Of a stretch of DNA of 64,000 bases, positions 16,968 to 25,559 are shown one piece after another. Numbering within the stretch: the first letter of the stretch is position 1; each line of letters begins with the position of its first letter. The position numbers were made by a program, and so were the translations under genes. The stretch comes from Planctomycetota bacterium (GTDB lineage Bacteria > Planctomycetota > UBA8742 > UBA2392): the NCBI GenBank assembly GCA_019636215.1, contig JAHBXZ010000009.1:145778-209777 (forward strand), given 5' to 3'. The notes beneath the pieces were generated by a model. It was not told where the DNA came from and made no database searches. It saw only the letters and a program-made list of their open reading frames with translations.

Positions 16968-18606
16968 CCTTGGCAAACCGGCGCGAATCATCGCGCTTGC
17001 GCTGATGTTGGCGGCCCCGCTTTGGGCGCAACTGCCCCCGGGCGGCCAGTTGCCTGACGGGGTTCAGGCGCCGCCGGCCTCGGCGGACAAGGAGTCGTTT
17101 ATCATTCAGCCCAAGAACCTGCCCACCGGCGCCAAGGACCAGACCATCCGGCTGGTGTGCAACACCGCCTCGGGTTTCAACACCAGCAGTTCGCGCCCGC
17201 CGGAACTCAAGTTTTCGGCCGGTGCCGCGCTCAAGCCCGGCAGCTTCATGCTGTTGAACGCCAACGAAGCCGAATGCCGCGTTGATATCGCGGACGACGC
17301 CTTTGGCACCGTGAATGTTTCACTGGAGCTTTACTCGGTCAACGGCTCGGCCGTGTTCAGCACGCTTAATGCCACACTGGGCATCACCGGCCCCGTCAGC
17401 GTTTCAGGCAGCCAGGCCAAGGTCGGCGCCGAAAGCATTGAGCTGGTGCGGGTCAATCACAGTGCCGCGCAGAAGGCCGGCGCGTTGCTGATCTTCGGCC
17501 GTATCGCGGGCACGGTAAGCGTCACGGCGCCCACCGGTACGCTGTTTTCGAAGGCGCCCGTGGCCAGTGCCAGTGCGGGCACAATCAACTCGCCGGTGCT
17601 GTCGTCCAACAACACTGTGTTCACATTCAGCATCGGCAACGCTTCGCTGGATGACGTTACCGTGCGCATCGGGGACATTGAGTACAACACCCAGCTGTTC
17701 GGTTTGGCCGGTGGCACCCAGGGTGTGCTGGCCTGCGAGATTACCGGGGCAGCCCTGAGCAACCAGTCGGCGCTGGTGGTCAACGCCCATACCGCGCGCA
17801 CCACCGTGGCGGGCAAGAACGATGTTGCCGCGCCCGCGGCGGGCAGCGGCAGCCAGTCGGGTGGCGGCACAACCACGCCCGGCACGCCCACCACACCAGC
17901 CGGCAGCGTTCGTACCCAGCCGAGCTCCAGCGGTCGCGGGCTTGAGGATTCGCCCCGCCCCGCGCGCAACCGCCAGAACCAGAACCAGGGCGGCAGCGGC
18001 GGAGCCGGCGCCGTAACCCCGCGGCCCGCAACATCGGACGGCCCGCGGCCGGTTGCCGCGCCTCCAGCCCAGCCCCTGCAGCCCGGCAACCAGGGCGGAG
18101 TCGCACCACAACCGCAGCCCGCGCCCGCAGGCGCTGCACCCGTGGCCGGCGGCGCTGCTTCCGGCAACCGCAATGCCAGCGATGGCAGCATGAAGCCCCA
18201 GGCCGGCGAAAAACCCCCGGCGCCGGGCACGGTTTCCGGTAACAGGCCTGACATCCGTGAAGTGGCGGGCGTGTTGAACATCTCGCCCGGGCTGTACTTC
18301 TGCGACAAGGACTTCAACCCGCTGGGCGCCGTGGTGCTGGACAAGACGGTGAGCGGCGAAGCCGGCGGCCGCGTGTGGATTGTGCTCAAGCGCGACAAAG
18401 ACAAAGACCCCACCCGCGTGGAAACCGTGACCGTCAAGCTGAAGGTCAGTGGCGTGGTGCGCGAGCTGGTGCTGACAGAAACCGGCAAGGACACCGGCGA
18501 GTTCCGCTGCGGCAAGGAAGGTGTGCTGCTGCTGTCCGGGGAGAACCCCGACAGCAACACCGTGGCCACGCCGGATGAGCCCGCCAAGATCCGCCTGCCG
18601 CGTTAG
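16960..18606 (+). CDS. Secreted protein with Pro/Gly-rich linker, unknown function
   Basis: A 548-residue protein from the ATG at 16960, with GGAG seven bases upstream; it overlaps the CNNM gene by eight bases. The signal peptide is RIIALALMLAAPLWAQ. Residues about 45-290 look like two beta-sandwich modules (KFSAGAALKPGSFMLLN, TLNATLGITGPVSVSG). Residues about 290-420 are a low-complexity G/P/A/Q/N linker. The last 110 residues contain AGGRVWIVLKRDKD and ETGKDTGEF, a motif seen in repeated extracellular beta-domains. It may act in the envelope with the kinase encoded upstream, but no activity can be assigned. Its stop codon overlaps the stop codon of the converging Fic gene. Confidence 0.8.
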   Translation: MGDLGKPARIIALALMLAAPLWAQLPPGGQLPDGVQAPPASADKESFIIQPKNLPTGAKDQTIRLVCNTASGFNTSSSRPPELKFSAGAALKPGSFMLLNANEAECRVDIADDAFGTVNVSLELYSVNGSAVFSTLNATLGITGPVSVSGSQAKVGAESIELVRVNHSAAQKAGALLIFGRIAGTVSVTAPTGTLFSKAPVASASAGTINSPVLSSNNTVFTFSIGNASLDDVTVRIGDIEYNTQLFGLAGGTQGVLACEITGAALSNQSALVVNAHTARTTVAGKNDVAAPAAGSGSQSGGGTTTPGTPTTPAGSVRTQPSSSGRGLEDSPRPARNRQNQNQGGSGGAGAVTPRPATSDGPRPVAAPPAQPLQPGNQGGVAPQPQPAPAGAAPVAGGAASGNRNASDGSMKPQAGEKPPAPGTVSGNRPDIREVAGVLNISPGLYFCDKDFNPLGAVVLDKTVSGEAGGRVWIVLKRDKDKDPTRVETVTVKLKVSGVVRELVLTETGKDTGEFRCGKEGVLLLSGENPDSNTVATPDEPAKIRLPR

Positions 18607-19799
18607 CCGTCAAACAGACGTATATAGCCATCATAGCGAAAGCGCCGGTTGCGCTTGTTGCCGGTGAACTCAAGAAGAACCCCGGCATCCTGCAACCGGG
18701 CGACAAGCCGGTTTGCCGACGGCGCGGCAATGCCCGCAAACTGACGGACTTGCTTCCCCGACACGATGGGGTGACGAAACAGCATCTCCAGCACCTTGTG
18801 GCCATGCGCTGCCGACCGGCCAAGCTTGTCTGTGATTTGTGCCCGATGATCCTCCCGCAACAGGAGAATCTTGCGCGCGGTCTCCGTTGCCAAAGCGCTC
18901 ACTTCCGCAACACCGCGCAGGAAGAAATCCAGCCAGCCCTCCCAGTCTCCGGCATCGCGCACCGCCTGAAGGCGGTCGTAGTACTCCTGCCGATGCTGTT
19001 TGAGATAGTGGGACAGGTACAGCACCGGCTTCTGCAACACGCCCTGCTGGCACAGCAGGAACGTGATCAGCAGGCGGCCGACCCTGCCGTTGCCGTCAAG
19101 AAACGGGTGGATTGTTTCAAACTGCGCGTGCGCCATGCCAATGCGCGCAAGCAGCGGGATGTCCGAGGCCAGGTGAAGAAACTTCTCCAAGTCCCCAAGC
19201 GCGCGCGGAACTTCGTCCGGCGGTGGCGGAACAAAGCTGGCATCCGCCAGGCTGGAGCCCGCTGGTCCGATCCAGTTCTGGCTGGTTCGCAGTTCACCTG
19301 GCGTCAGGCTCGACCCACGAACGCCCTGAAGCAACTCGCGGTGAATTTCGCGGATCAGGCGGACGGACACGGGCAAGGTTGCAAGTCGTGCCAGCCCGTA
19401 GTTCATGGCCCGGACGTAGTTCACCACTTCGTGAACATCGCGGGGCTGTTCGGGCGACAGAACTTGAGCCTCGGCAGCCAGCACGTCCTGCAGCGAACTT
19501 TGTGTGCCTTCAATCTGGCTTGAAAACACCGCCTCCTTGCGCACGTACATCATCACAAAGAGTTCGGGGTTCGGCAGTGTCAGAACGGAGCCATCCAGAC
19601 GGCCCAAAGCTCGGTCGGCCCGTGACAACAGCTCTGCGTTGATCCGCACTGGCGGCTGCGGAGGTAATGTCGCCGGAACAAATGCGCGGTAACCCGTGAG
19701 CTGCCGGATGTACCGGCCTCTGCGATTTTCATCACTAGTTGGTGATTCTGTAGGCTCACTTGCCGTCATTTTGGCTGACATCCAGTTGTATACGCTCAC
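18603..19799 (-). CDS. Fic-domain protein (AMP transferase family) with winged-helix C-terminus
   Basis: A 398-residue Fic protein. The catalytic loop is the canonical HPFLDGNGRVGR (residues 231-242 from the GTG start), so NMP-transferase activity is expected. An inhibitory helix motif (S/T)xxxE(G/N) is present as SSQIEG (93-98), placing it in the class with N-terminal auto-inhibition. The N-terminal Fic_N-like segment (YRAFVPATLPPQPPV) and C-terminal winged-helix segment (FRHPIVSGKQVRQFAGIAA, SANRLVARLQDAGVL) complete the common single-polypeptide architecture. The start is uncertain: GTG 19799 lies inside a palindrome, while ATGs at 19781 and 19769 would start downstream of it. Targets are unknown and no separate antitoxin gene is present. 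Confidence 0.93.
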   Translation of the reverse strand: MSVYNWMSAKMTASEPTESPTSDENRRGRYIRQLTGYRAFVPATLPPQPPVRINAELLSRADRALGRLDGSVLTLPNPELFVMMYVRKEAVFSSQIEGTQSSLQDVLAAEAQVLSPEQPRDVHEVVNYVRAMNYGLARLATLPVSVRLIREIHRELLQGVRGSSLTPGELRTSQNWIGPAGSSLADASFVPPPPDEVPRALGDLEKFLHLASDIPLLARIGMAHAQFETIHPFLDGNGRVGRLLITFLLCQQGVLQKPVLYLSHYLKQHRQEYYDRLQAVRDAGDWEGWLDFFLRGVAEVSALATETARKILLLREDHRAQITDKLGRSAAHGHKVLEMLFRHPIVSGKQVRQFAGIAAPSANRLVARLQDAGVLLEFTGNKRNRRFRYDGYIRLFDG

Positions 19800-19809
19800 T
19801 TGCGTATAC
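19788..19809. promoter_or_regulatory. Perfect palindrome over the Fic gene start
   Basis: GTATACGC (19788-19795) and GCGTATAC (19802-19809) are exact inverted repeats around TCACTT. A related GGC-TCACTT-GCC copy lies 40 bases further into the gene (19753-19764). On the minus strand TATAGT overlaps the left edge and could be a -10 box. The layout suggests an operator, perhaps for autoregulation by the winged-helix domain of Fic. Confidence 0.5.
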
Positions 19810-19848
19810 TATAGATGGATAGACCGTCCTTGCAATCTGCAACTGATC

Positions 19849-20886
19849 CTATGGAGCCAGATCGAACTCGGGTTCCAGGCCGTCCATGCGGCCGACCTTC
19901 TGGATCAGGTCTTCCACGCGGCAGGAATAGCCCCATTCGTTGTCGTACCAGCCGATCACCTTCACAAAGTTGCCGTCAATCACCTGCGTGAGTTCGGCGT
20001 CGAAGATGCAGCTGTGGCTGTTGCCCACAATGTCGCTGCTGACCACCGGGTCGGTGCAGTACTGCAGAATCCCCTTCAACGGGCCGTTGGCCGCTGCTTC
20101 AAAGGCGGCGTTGATCTGTTCCGCCGTCGCGGGCTTCTGCAGTTCCAGGGTCAGGTCGACCACGCTGCCGTCCGGCACAGGCACGCGCAACGCAAGGCCG
20201 TCGAGCCTGCCCGCCAGCGCCGGAATCACCCGCCCCACGGCTGTGGCCGCGCCGGTGCTGGTCGGAATGATGTTCAGCGCTGCGTGCCGCGAACGCCGGA
20301 AGTCCTTGTGCGGCGAATCCACCAGGTGCTGGTCGGCGGTGTAGGCGTGAATGGTGTTCATAAGCCCACGCCTGATGCCAAAGGCCTCATGCAGCACCAG
20401 CGCCATCGGCGCGGCGCAGTTGGTGGTGCAGCTTGCGTTGCTGATGATCGTTGAGTCCGGCTTCAGCACGTGGTCGTTGACGCCCAGCACCACGGTGCTT
20501 TCCAGGTCGTCCTTGGTCGGCACGGTAATGAGAACACGGCGCGCGCCCTGCTTCAGGTGCGTTTCAAGCTCGCTGACCTTGCGGAACTTGCCGGTGCTTT
20601 CGATGACGTAATCAACGCCAAGCTCTTTCCACGGCAATCTGGCCGGGTCTTTTTCGTTCAGCACCTGAAACGGGTCGCCGTCAATGGTCAGGGTGTTGCC
20701 GGCCAGCTGGACTTCGCCGGGATAGATGCCGTGCACACTGTCGAACTTGAAGGCATAGGCCAGGGCATCGGGCGGGGCCAGGTCGTTCACGGCCACCACG
20801 TCAAAGTGTTTGCGCAGCTTGGCAATGCGCGTGACAGTGCGGCCGATGCGGCCAAAACCATTGATGGCAATCTTCGGTGCGGACAT
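19849..20886 (-). CDS. gapA: Glyceraldehyde-3-phosphate dehydrogenase, type I
   Basis: A 345-residue GAPDH starting at the ATG complementary to 20884-20886, with AGAGGAG just upstream. The NAD-binding motif is INGFGRIGR (residues 8-16). The catalytic Cys153 lies in SNASCTTNCAAP, the general-base histidine is in HAYTADQ, and WYDNEWGYSCR is near the C-terminus. It converts glyceraldehyde 3-phosphate, phosphate and NAD+ to 1,3-bisphosphoglycerate in glycolysis/gluconeogenesis. The ND pair after VVAV suggests NAD rather than NADP preference. The gene is preceded by small GGTGTCT direct repeats and stands apart from other glycolytic genes. Confidence 0.97.
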   Translation of the reverse strand: MSAPKIAINGFGRIGRTVTRIAKLRKHFDVVAVNDLAPPDALAYAFKFDSVHGIYPGEVQLAGNTLTIDGDPFQVLNEKDPARLPWKELGVDYVIESTGKFRKVSELETHLKQGARRVLITVPTKDDLESTVVLGVNDHVLKPDSTIISNASCTTNCAAPMALVLHEAFGIRRGLMNTIHAYTADQHLVDSPHKDFRRSRHAALNIIPTSTGAATAVGRVIPALAGRLDGLALRVPVPDGSVVDLTLELQKPATAEQINAAFEAAANGPLKGILQYCTDPVVSSDIVGNSHSCIFDAELTQVIDGNFVKVIGWYDNEWGYSCRVEDLIQKVGRMDGLEPEFDLAP

Positions 20887-21312
20887 GGTTGGCTCCTCTT
20901 TGTGTATGGTGTCTGGTGTCTGGTGTCTCTGCAGCTCAGTGTGTCTTTGCCGTCGCAGTTCAGGGTGTCTTGGTCGTCGCAGTTCAGGCCCCAAAGGGGC
21001 CGTAAGACTCTAGCCCGGCGCGTGAGCGCCGGGAATCATGTACCAAAACGACACAAAAGCTGCGCTCGTTTGCGGACGAACTGAAAGAGTTCCTGCAACG
21101 AAACGGCCTGGCGTTCTCCGAATCCGATCTTGCGTAGCGTCTGCCGCCCCTGACGGGGCTTTGGATGATTGGGCGAGAACCCCGGCCCTGACGGGCCGGG
21201 CTAAGTTCTTGCGGCCCCTGCGTGGCCTGTTCCGCCGGGCGAGCTGTCGACAGACATGCCGTGCAGGGCCCTGCGGGCAATGGACTCTGCCATAGAACGT
21301 CGCCCCAACAAT
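20887..21312. repeat. Intergenic hairpin cluster between gapA and the peroxiredoxin gene
   Basis: The region holds short direct repeats (GGTGTCT three times at 20908-20930; CGTCGCAGTTCAGG twice) and a series of GC-rich hairpins. These are GGCCCC-AAA-GGGGCC (20987-21001), CCCGGCGC-GTGA-GCGCCGGG (21014-21033), GCCCC-TGAC-GGGGC (21146-21159) and CCCGGCCC-TGAC-GGGCCGGG (21181-21200, followed by CTA). Their style matches the cluster at 51.4-51.7 kb. A stop-terminated 31-codon stretch near 21042-21137 has protein-like composition but no start codon. Confidence 0.6.
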
Positions 21313-21339
21313 AAGGCCCCCGCGTTGCGGGGGCCTTTT
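21313..21339 (-). terminator. Intrinsic terminator of the peroxiredoxin gene
   Basis: AAGGCCCCCGC and GCGGGGGCCTT form a perfect 11-bp stem with a GTT loop. On the minus strand it is followed by ATTGTT. It lies 16 bases past the peroxiredoxin stop codon. Confidence 0.8.
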
Positions 21340-21354
21340 GGCGGCTTGCACGAT

Positions 21355-21945
21355 TTACTTGGCGGTCTTGGCCAGGTAGGCGCTGGTGCTGGCAGCCGTC
21401 GGCTTCATGGCTTCCTTGCCTTCGTTCCAGTTGGCCGGGCAGACTTCGCCGTGGCTCTGGGCGTACTGGAAGGCCTTGATGATGCGCAGGGTTTCGTCAA
21501 CGCTGCGTCCAACGGAAAGGTTGTTCACGGTCTGGTACTGCAGCACGCCGTCGGGGTCGATCAGGAACAGCCCGCGCAGGGCCACGCCGCCGCCTTCCAG
21601 CAGCACGCCGTAGTCGCGCGCCACGTTCTTGGTGATGTCGGCAAGCAGCGCGTACTTCACGCCGCCCAGGCCGCCCTTGTCGCGGGGCATGTTGTTCCAG
21701 GCCAGGTGGCTGAACTTGCTGTCGACGCTGGCGCCGATGACTTCGGTGTTGATCTTCTTGAACTCGTCCAGGCGGTCGTTGAATGCCACGATTTCTGTCG
21801 GGCAGACAAACGTGAAGTCCAGCGGATAGAAGAACAGCACCACCCACTTGCCCTTGTAATCGGACAGCTTGATGTCCTTGAACTCAGTGCCGATTACCGC
21901 GGTGCCCGCGAACTCTGGTGCCTTCGAAGCAACTTGTACGGCCAT
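21355..21945 (-). CDS. Typical 2-Cys peroxiredoxin (AhpC/TSA family)
   Basis: A 196-residue thiol peroxidase. The peroxidatic Cys48 is in FTFVCPTE and the resolving Cys169 in GEVCPANW, the spacing of typical 2-Cys peroxiredoxins that form antiparallel disulfide dimers. GGLG (in [15 protein letters not shown]) and a C-terminal YL segment (SAYLAKT) are present; these two motifs mark enzymes prone to over-oxidation. It reduces H2O2 and organic peroxides in the cytoplasm, with electrons from thioredoxin or AhpF; the donor is not encoded nearby. AAGGGAAA precedes the ATG, and a strong hairpin terminator follows, so it is a single-gene transcript. Confidence 0.97.
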   Translation of the reverse strand: MAVQVASKAPEFAGTAVIGTEFKDIKLSDYKGKWVVLFFYPLDFTFVCPTEIVAFNDRLDEFKKINTEVIGASVDSKFSHLAWNNMPRDKGGLGGVKYALLADITKNVARDYGVLLEGGGVALRGLFLIDPDGVLQYQTVNNLSVGRSVDETLRIIKAFQYAQSHGEVCPANWNEGKEAMKPTAASTSAYLAKTAK

Positions 21946-22142
21946 ATGGTTTCCCTTTCATAGGATTGTGAACGTTTTCATAGCGCCGGCTGCGCGCTTG
22001 CGGGCAAAACGCCCGGGCCGCGGATGATAATCCTGAGTGCCGCGGCCTCAAGCAGCAAACCGGACCAATCCGGTCAACTTTGCCCGCCGCTGGCAGGCGG
22101 CGCGGCCCCAAGCTACGCTTCGCGCCCGAAACGGAGACCACC

Positions 22143-22613
22143 ATGGCCATCGAACGAACCCTGATCCTGATCAAGCCCGACGGCGTGCAGCGCGGACTGG
22201 TTGGCAGCATCCTGAACCGCTTTGAAACCCGCGGCTTGAAGATTGTCGGCCTGAAGCTGATGCAGATGACCGAACAGCTGGCCAGCCAGCATTACAAGGA
22301 TCACGTCGGCAAGGGATTTTACGCCGGCCTGGTCAAGTTCATGACCTCGGCGCCGCTGGTTGCCCTGGCGGTGGAAGGGCCCAAGGCCGTGGAAGTTGCA
22401 CGCAAGATGATGGGCAAGACCTTCTGCACCGACGCCGAATCCGGCACGATCCGCGGCGATTTCGGCGTTTCGCGCGGCATGAACCTGATCCACGGCAGCG
22501 ACAGCCCCGACAGCGCCAGGCGCGAGCTGGGCCTGTTCTTCAAGCCCGAAGAACTGCTTGAATACGGCCGCGCCGCCGATGCCTGGATTGTCAGCGACGA
22601 AGACCGCGCGTAG
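22143..22613 (+). CDS. ndk: Nucleoside diphosphate kinase
   Basis: A 156-residue protein from the ATG at 22143 with GGAG seven bases upstream. The N-terminal signature is ERTLILIKPDGVQRGLVG (with Lys11), and the phospho-accepting His117 is in RGMNLIHGSDS. FKPEELLEY near the C-terminus is also typical. It transfers gamma-phosphate between nucleoside triphosphates and diphosphates. The usual ATNP-type loop before GTIRGDFG is replaced by GKTFCTDAES, slightly longer and with a cysteine, a small departure from the E. coli type. It is about 330 bases upstream of rsfS on the same strand. Confidence 0.97.
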   Translation: MAIERTLILIKPDGVQRGLVGSILNRFETRGLKIVGLKLMQMTEQLASQHYKDHVGKGFYAGLVKFMTSAPLVALAVEGPKAVEVARKMMGKTFCTDAESGTIRGDFGVSRGMNLIHGSDSPDSARRELGLFFKPEELLEYGRAADAWIVSDEDRA

Positions 22614-22946
22614 GCGGGCTTGCGGGCTTGCGCCCGCGTCGAGTTGGCTCGCTTGGCTCGCGTCGAGTTGGCTCGCTTCGCTCGCCGTCGACGGTTAAAG
22701 GTCGAGGACGGTTGTCTTCCGTAGCCGAGAACGAGTTTCCTGGACATTTAGTGAAACCCCAGGACAACCGCACTCGACGCTCGACTCTGGACTCTCGACT
22801 CTCGACGCTCGACGCACCGCGCTGCGGTGCAATTCGACCTTCGACGCGAAGCCCGGCGGGCGGCCTGAACGCCCCACGGCGCACACGAATTCCAAAACGC
22901 AGCCTTGGGTCACACCGGCCGATTACTATTCTTAAGCGCGGGGCGC
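22614..22946. repeat. Low-complexity TCGA-rich intergenic repeats
   Basis: GTCGAGTTGGCTCGCTT occurs twice at 22639-22680. Between 22770 and 22820 runs of CTCGACGCTCGACTCT/GGACTCTCGACTCTCGACG form an imperfect tandem of the 7-8 base motif (A)CTCGAC(T/G)C. The rest has no gene. Nothing identifies it as a mobile element; it looks like slippage-grown simple sequence. Confidence 0.55.
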
Positions 22947-23312
22947 ATGGCGCGCCCAATGCGTAGGAGCCTGATCATCGAACCCGTAGAACTCGCGCGC
23001 ATCGCGCAGGAAGCCTGCCTGGACAAAAAAGGCACAGACATCCGTCTGCTGGACGTCACCGGGTTGACCATCGTTGCTGACTACTTCGTGATCTGCACGG
23101 TTGCCAGCGCGCCGCAGGCCCGGGCCGTCGGGGAGCACGTGCGCGAAATGATCCGCCAGCGCGCAGAGCGCAAGCCGCTTGGCGTGGAAGGCATGGAAGA
23201 AGGCTGGTGGGTGCTGCTGGATTTCGGCGACATCCTGGTCCATGTGTTCCAGGAAGAGGCCCGCAAGTACTACGCCCTGGACGAAACCTGGGCCGATGCC
23301 CAGGCCGTCTAA
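22947..23312 (+). CDS. rsfS: Ribosomal silencing factor RsfS (Iojap family)
   Basis: A 121-residue protein with the RsfS/DUF143 signature: DKKGTDIRLLDVTGLTIVADYFVI, then GVEGMEEGWWVLLDFGDILVHVF and REY-like EEARKYYALDETW. RsfS binds ribosomal protein uL14 and blocks subunit joining during starvation. The ATG at 22947 is used here; a second ATG at 22959 is equally possible, and neither has a strong upstream ribosome-binding site. The stop overlaps the stop of the converging purine nucleoside phosphorylase gene by three bases. Confidence 0.95.
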   Translation: MARPMRRSLIIEPVELARIAQEACLDKKGTDIRLLDVTGLTIVADYFVICTVASAPQARAVGEHVREMIRQRAERKPLGVEGMEEGWWVLLDFGDILVHVFQEEARKYYALDETWADAQAV

Positions 23313-24139
23313 AGCCCTGCCACCAGTTCCTTGACCAGCCTGGTCAGCTTCGGTTCGGCCTTGGCCGCCGTGGCGATGATGCGGTCGATGTTCGCTTCTT
23401 CCAGTTCGTCGGGGATGCACATGTCCGTGACGATGCTGAATGCCGCCACCTTCATGCCCAGGTGGCGTGCCGCAATCACTTCCGGCACGGTGCTCATGCC
23501 CACCACGTCGGCGCCCAGGTTGCGCAACATGCGGTACTCGGCGCGGGTTTCCAGGTTCGGGCCTGTCACCATCACGTAGACGCCCCGGCGCAGTGGCAGC
23601 TTCAGTTTCTTGCCGGCGGCCACGGTCTTTTTGATCAGCCCGGCGTCGTAGGGCGCGCTCATGTCCGGAAAGCGCGGGCCCAGGGTGTCGTCGTTGGGGC
23701 CAATCAGCGGGCTGACGCCTGCCAGCCCGGGAAGATTGATGTGGTCGTCAAGCACCATCAGGTCGCCCAGCTTCCACTTGGGGTTCAGGCCGCCCGCGGC
23801 GTTACTTAGAATCACGGTATCGCAGCCCAGCGCCTTCAGCAGCCGAACCGGAAACACAATGTCATCCAGGCTGTGGCCTTCATAGAAGTGCAGGCGCCCC
23901 TCAAGCACAAACACCGGCGTCTTGCCCAGCCTGCCTGCCACCAGTTCGCCGCTGTGGCCTTGAACGCTGGTCCTGCCCATGTGCGGGATGCGCGAGTAGG
24001 GAATGCGCGCCTCGGCCTTGACTTCTTTGCCCAGTGCGCCCAGGCCTGTGCCCAGCACAATGCCGACCCTGGCATCAAGGCGCGTGTGAACTCGCACGGC
24101 GCTGGCGGCTTCCTGCATGCGTTCGGCAACTTCGGACAT
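23309..24139 (-). CDS. punA: Purine nucleoside phosphorylase (trimeric type)
   Basis: A 276-residue enzyme from the ATG complementary to 24137-24139 (GGAGATCGCCC upstream). Motifs of the low-molecular-mass trimeric PNP/MTAP family are: phosphate loop GIVLGTGLGALG, substrate His segment EGRLHFYEGHS, NAAGGLNPKWKLGDLMVLDDHIN, GPNLETRAEYRML and the purine-site VGMSTVPEVIAARH. It splits inosine and guanosine with phosphate to base and ribose 1-phosphate. It follows the DUF167 gene by 22 bases and is probably the last gene of a long leftward operon. Confidence 0.95.
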   Translation of the reverse strand: MSEVAERMQEAASAVRVHTRLDARVGIVLGTGLGALGKEVKAEARIPYSRIPHMGRTSVQGHSGELVAGRLGKTPVFVLEGRLHFYEGHSLDDIVFPVRLLKALGCDTVILSNAAGGLNPKWKLGDLMVLDDHINLPGLAGVSPLIGPNDDTLGPRFPDMSAPYDAGLIKKTVAAGKKLKLPLRRGVYVMVTGPNLETRAEYRMLRNLGADVVGMSTVPEVIAARHLGMKVAAFSIVTDMCIPDELEEANIDRIIATAAKAEPKLTRLVKELVAGL

Positions 24140-24161
24140 GGGCGATCTCCGTGGGGTCTGC

Positions 24162-24473
24162 TTACTTGGCGGAACCAAGGCGGCGTTTTAGCTCCTCGGC
24201 ATCGCCCGCGAAACCGGCGACTGCCAGGCGCTTATCCTGCGAGGTGTGGCCCGCCACGATCTCGAGGTCCCGCGCAGGCAGGCCCAGCGCGCTGGCGACC
24301 AGGGCAATGACGCCCTCGTTGGCCTTGCCGCGTTCGGGTGGCTCGGTTACGGACAGTTTCAGGGCGCCGCCGTGGCAGCCGGCAATGCGTGCCTTGCGCG
24401 CGCCTGGGCTTACGCGCAGGCGCAGGGAAAGACGCCCGTCGGCCAGGGCAGAAACCTCGAGTTCGCGAAACAT
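24162..24473 (-). CDS. DUF167/YggU-family protein
   Basis: A 103-residue protein with the DUF167 core: LRVSPGARKARIAG, GGALKLSVTEPPERGKANEGVIALVASALG and the following DLEIVAGHTSQDKRLAV. Members are small soluble alpha/beta proteins of unknown function, conserved from bacteria to eukaryotes. Start and stop fit tightly between neighbours: three bases separate it from the secreted-protein gene upstream and 22 from PNP downstream. Confidence 0.93.
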   Translation of the reverse strand: MFRELEVSALADGRLSLRLRVSPGARKARIAGCHGGALKLSVTEPPERGKANEGVIALVASALGLPARDLEIVAGHTSQDKRLAVAGFAGDAEELKRRLGSAK

Positions 24474-24476
24474 GGC

Positions 24477-25496
24477 CTATTCGTTGCGCAGCTTGCCGAT
24501 CAGTTCAATCAGGTTGTCGCCCTGCTTGCGCACTTCGGCCAGCAGCGTGCGCCCGGCCAGGTTGTGATAATCCTGGGGCTGCAGGTACTGGGTGTGGTCG
24601 TCGCACTGGAATGTGCCCAGGTGGCTGGCAGCCGCGGCCATGTCGGCAAAGCCACCCTTGACGTACGGGGCGCCGGGCCAGAACTGACGCACCACAATCG
24701 CAGCAGCGCGGCGCTTGAGAAAGTGCGGTGTCTGGTCTTCGCTGTTGCGCATGTCGCGCGGGCCGGTGGCGTTGATCAGCGACACCCAGCTGTTCATGTT
24801 GTCGGCCTTCTCGGCCACGTTGCGTTCTGCAGTCCACAGGGTGCGCCAGTACCCCTTGCCGGCGATCTTCCAGCCGTCCATTTCGCGGATCGTCAGCGGC
24901 CCGCCGACTTCATCGACGCGCCTGCGGTCAATGGCGGTCTGCAACTCCTTGCGCACTTTGTCTGCCTCCTTGGAAGCCTTGGTCCAGGCGGCCTCCAGCT
25001 CGGCGTCGTCCTTGAAGTTGCGGTACTCCTGCATCATCACGGCGATCATCCGGAAGTAGTAGGCCTTGCCGGACTTGATTTCCGCGGCCAGGTTGCGCAG
25101 TTCCTGCGTTTTGATCTCGCCTTCCTTCTTCACCGTGTGGCCGATGCCGTCAAACGTCTTGGCGGCGTCCTCATAGAAGCCAAGCCGAAGCTGCGCGCGA
25201 CCCTCCAGGTACTTGCGCGAACTTTCGTGGACGGTGTCCGTCCAGCGGGTGGTGGACTTCATCTGGTCGCGTTTGCCGGCCATGTAGCCGTTCAACAGCT
25301 CATTGTACCGGCGCAGTACGGCCTCGCCGTCTACGGCATCGGGCGATGCTTCGGGCCCGGGTGTTTCGGCTTCTTTCTCTGGCGGAACGCCGGCGATGCG
25401 CTTCTGCACGGCATCCTTCTCAATGCGCGGAAACACCTGCGCCGCAACCGGCGAGGCCAGAACCAGGCAGGCAGCAACAGCGGCAAGTGTGCGCAT
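24477..25496 (-). CDS. Secreted protein of unknown function
   Basis: A 339-residue protein from the ATG complementary to 25494-25496, which has AGGAG seven to eleven bases upstream. A signal peptide (MRTLAAVAACLVLASPVAAQ) predicts export. The rest is mainly helical, with VLRRYNELLNGYMAGKRDQM, a W-rich centre (GYWRTLWTAERN) and the C-terminal QPQDYHNLAGRTLLAEVRK. No domain recognised. It is sandwiched between the FHA-sigma54 activator and DUF167, probably in the same transcript. Confidence 0.75.
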   Translation of the reverse strand: MRTLAAVAACLVLASPVAAQVFPRIEKDAVQKRIAGVPPEKEAETPGPEASPDAVDGEAVLRRYNELLNGYMAGKRDQMKSTTRWTDTVHESSRKYLEGRAQLRLGFYEDAAKTFDGIGHTVKKEGEIKTQELRNLAAEIKSGKAYYFRMIAVMMQEYRNFKDDAELEAAWTKASKEADKVRKELQTAIDRRRVDEVGGPLTIREMDGWKIAGKGYWRTLWTAERNVAEKADNMNSWVSLINATGPRDMRNSEDQTPHFLKRRAAAIVVRQFWPGAPYVKGGFADMAAAASHLGTFQCDDHTQYLQPQDYHNLAGRTLLAEVRKQGDNLIELIGKLRNE

Positions 25497-25559
25497 GGGT
25501 TTCTCCTTCACATCTAATGCCGCCCGGCCTGCCCGGGTGGCGCAAAAAAGCCGCGCCTG

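Noticed and set aside
21042..21137. 31-codon stop-terminated stretch with protein-like wording
   Set aside because: It has no start codon or ribosome site and lies in a hairpin-rich intergenic region; at most a gene remnant.
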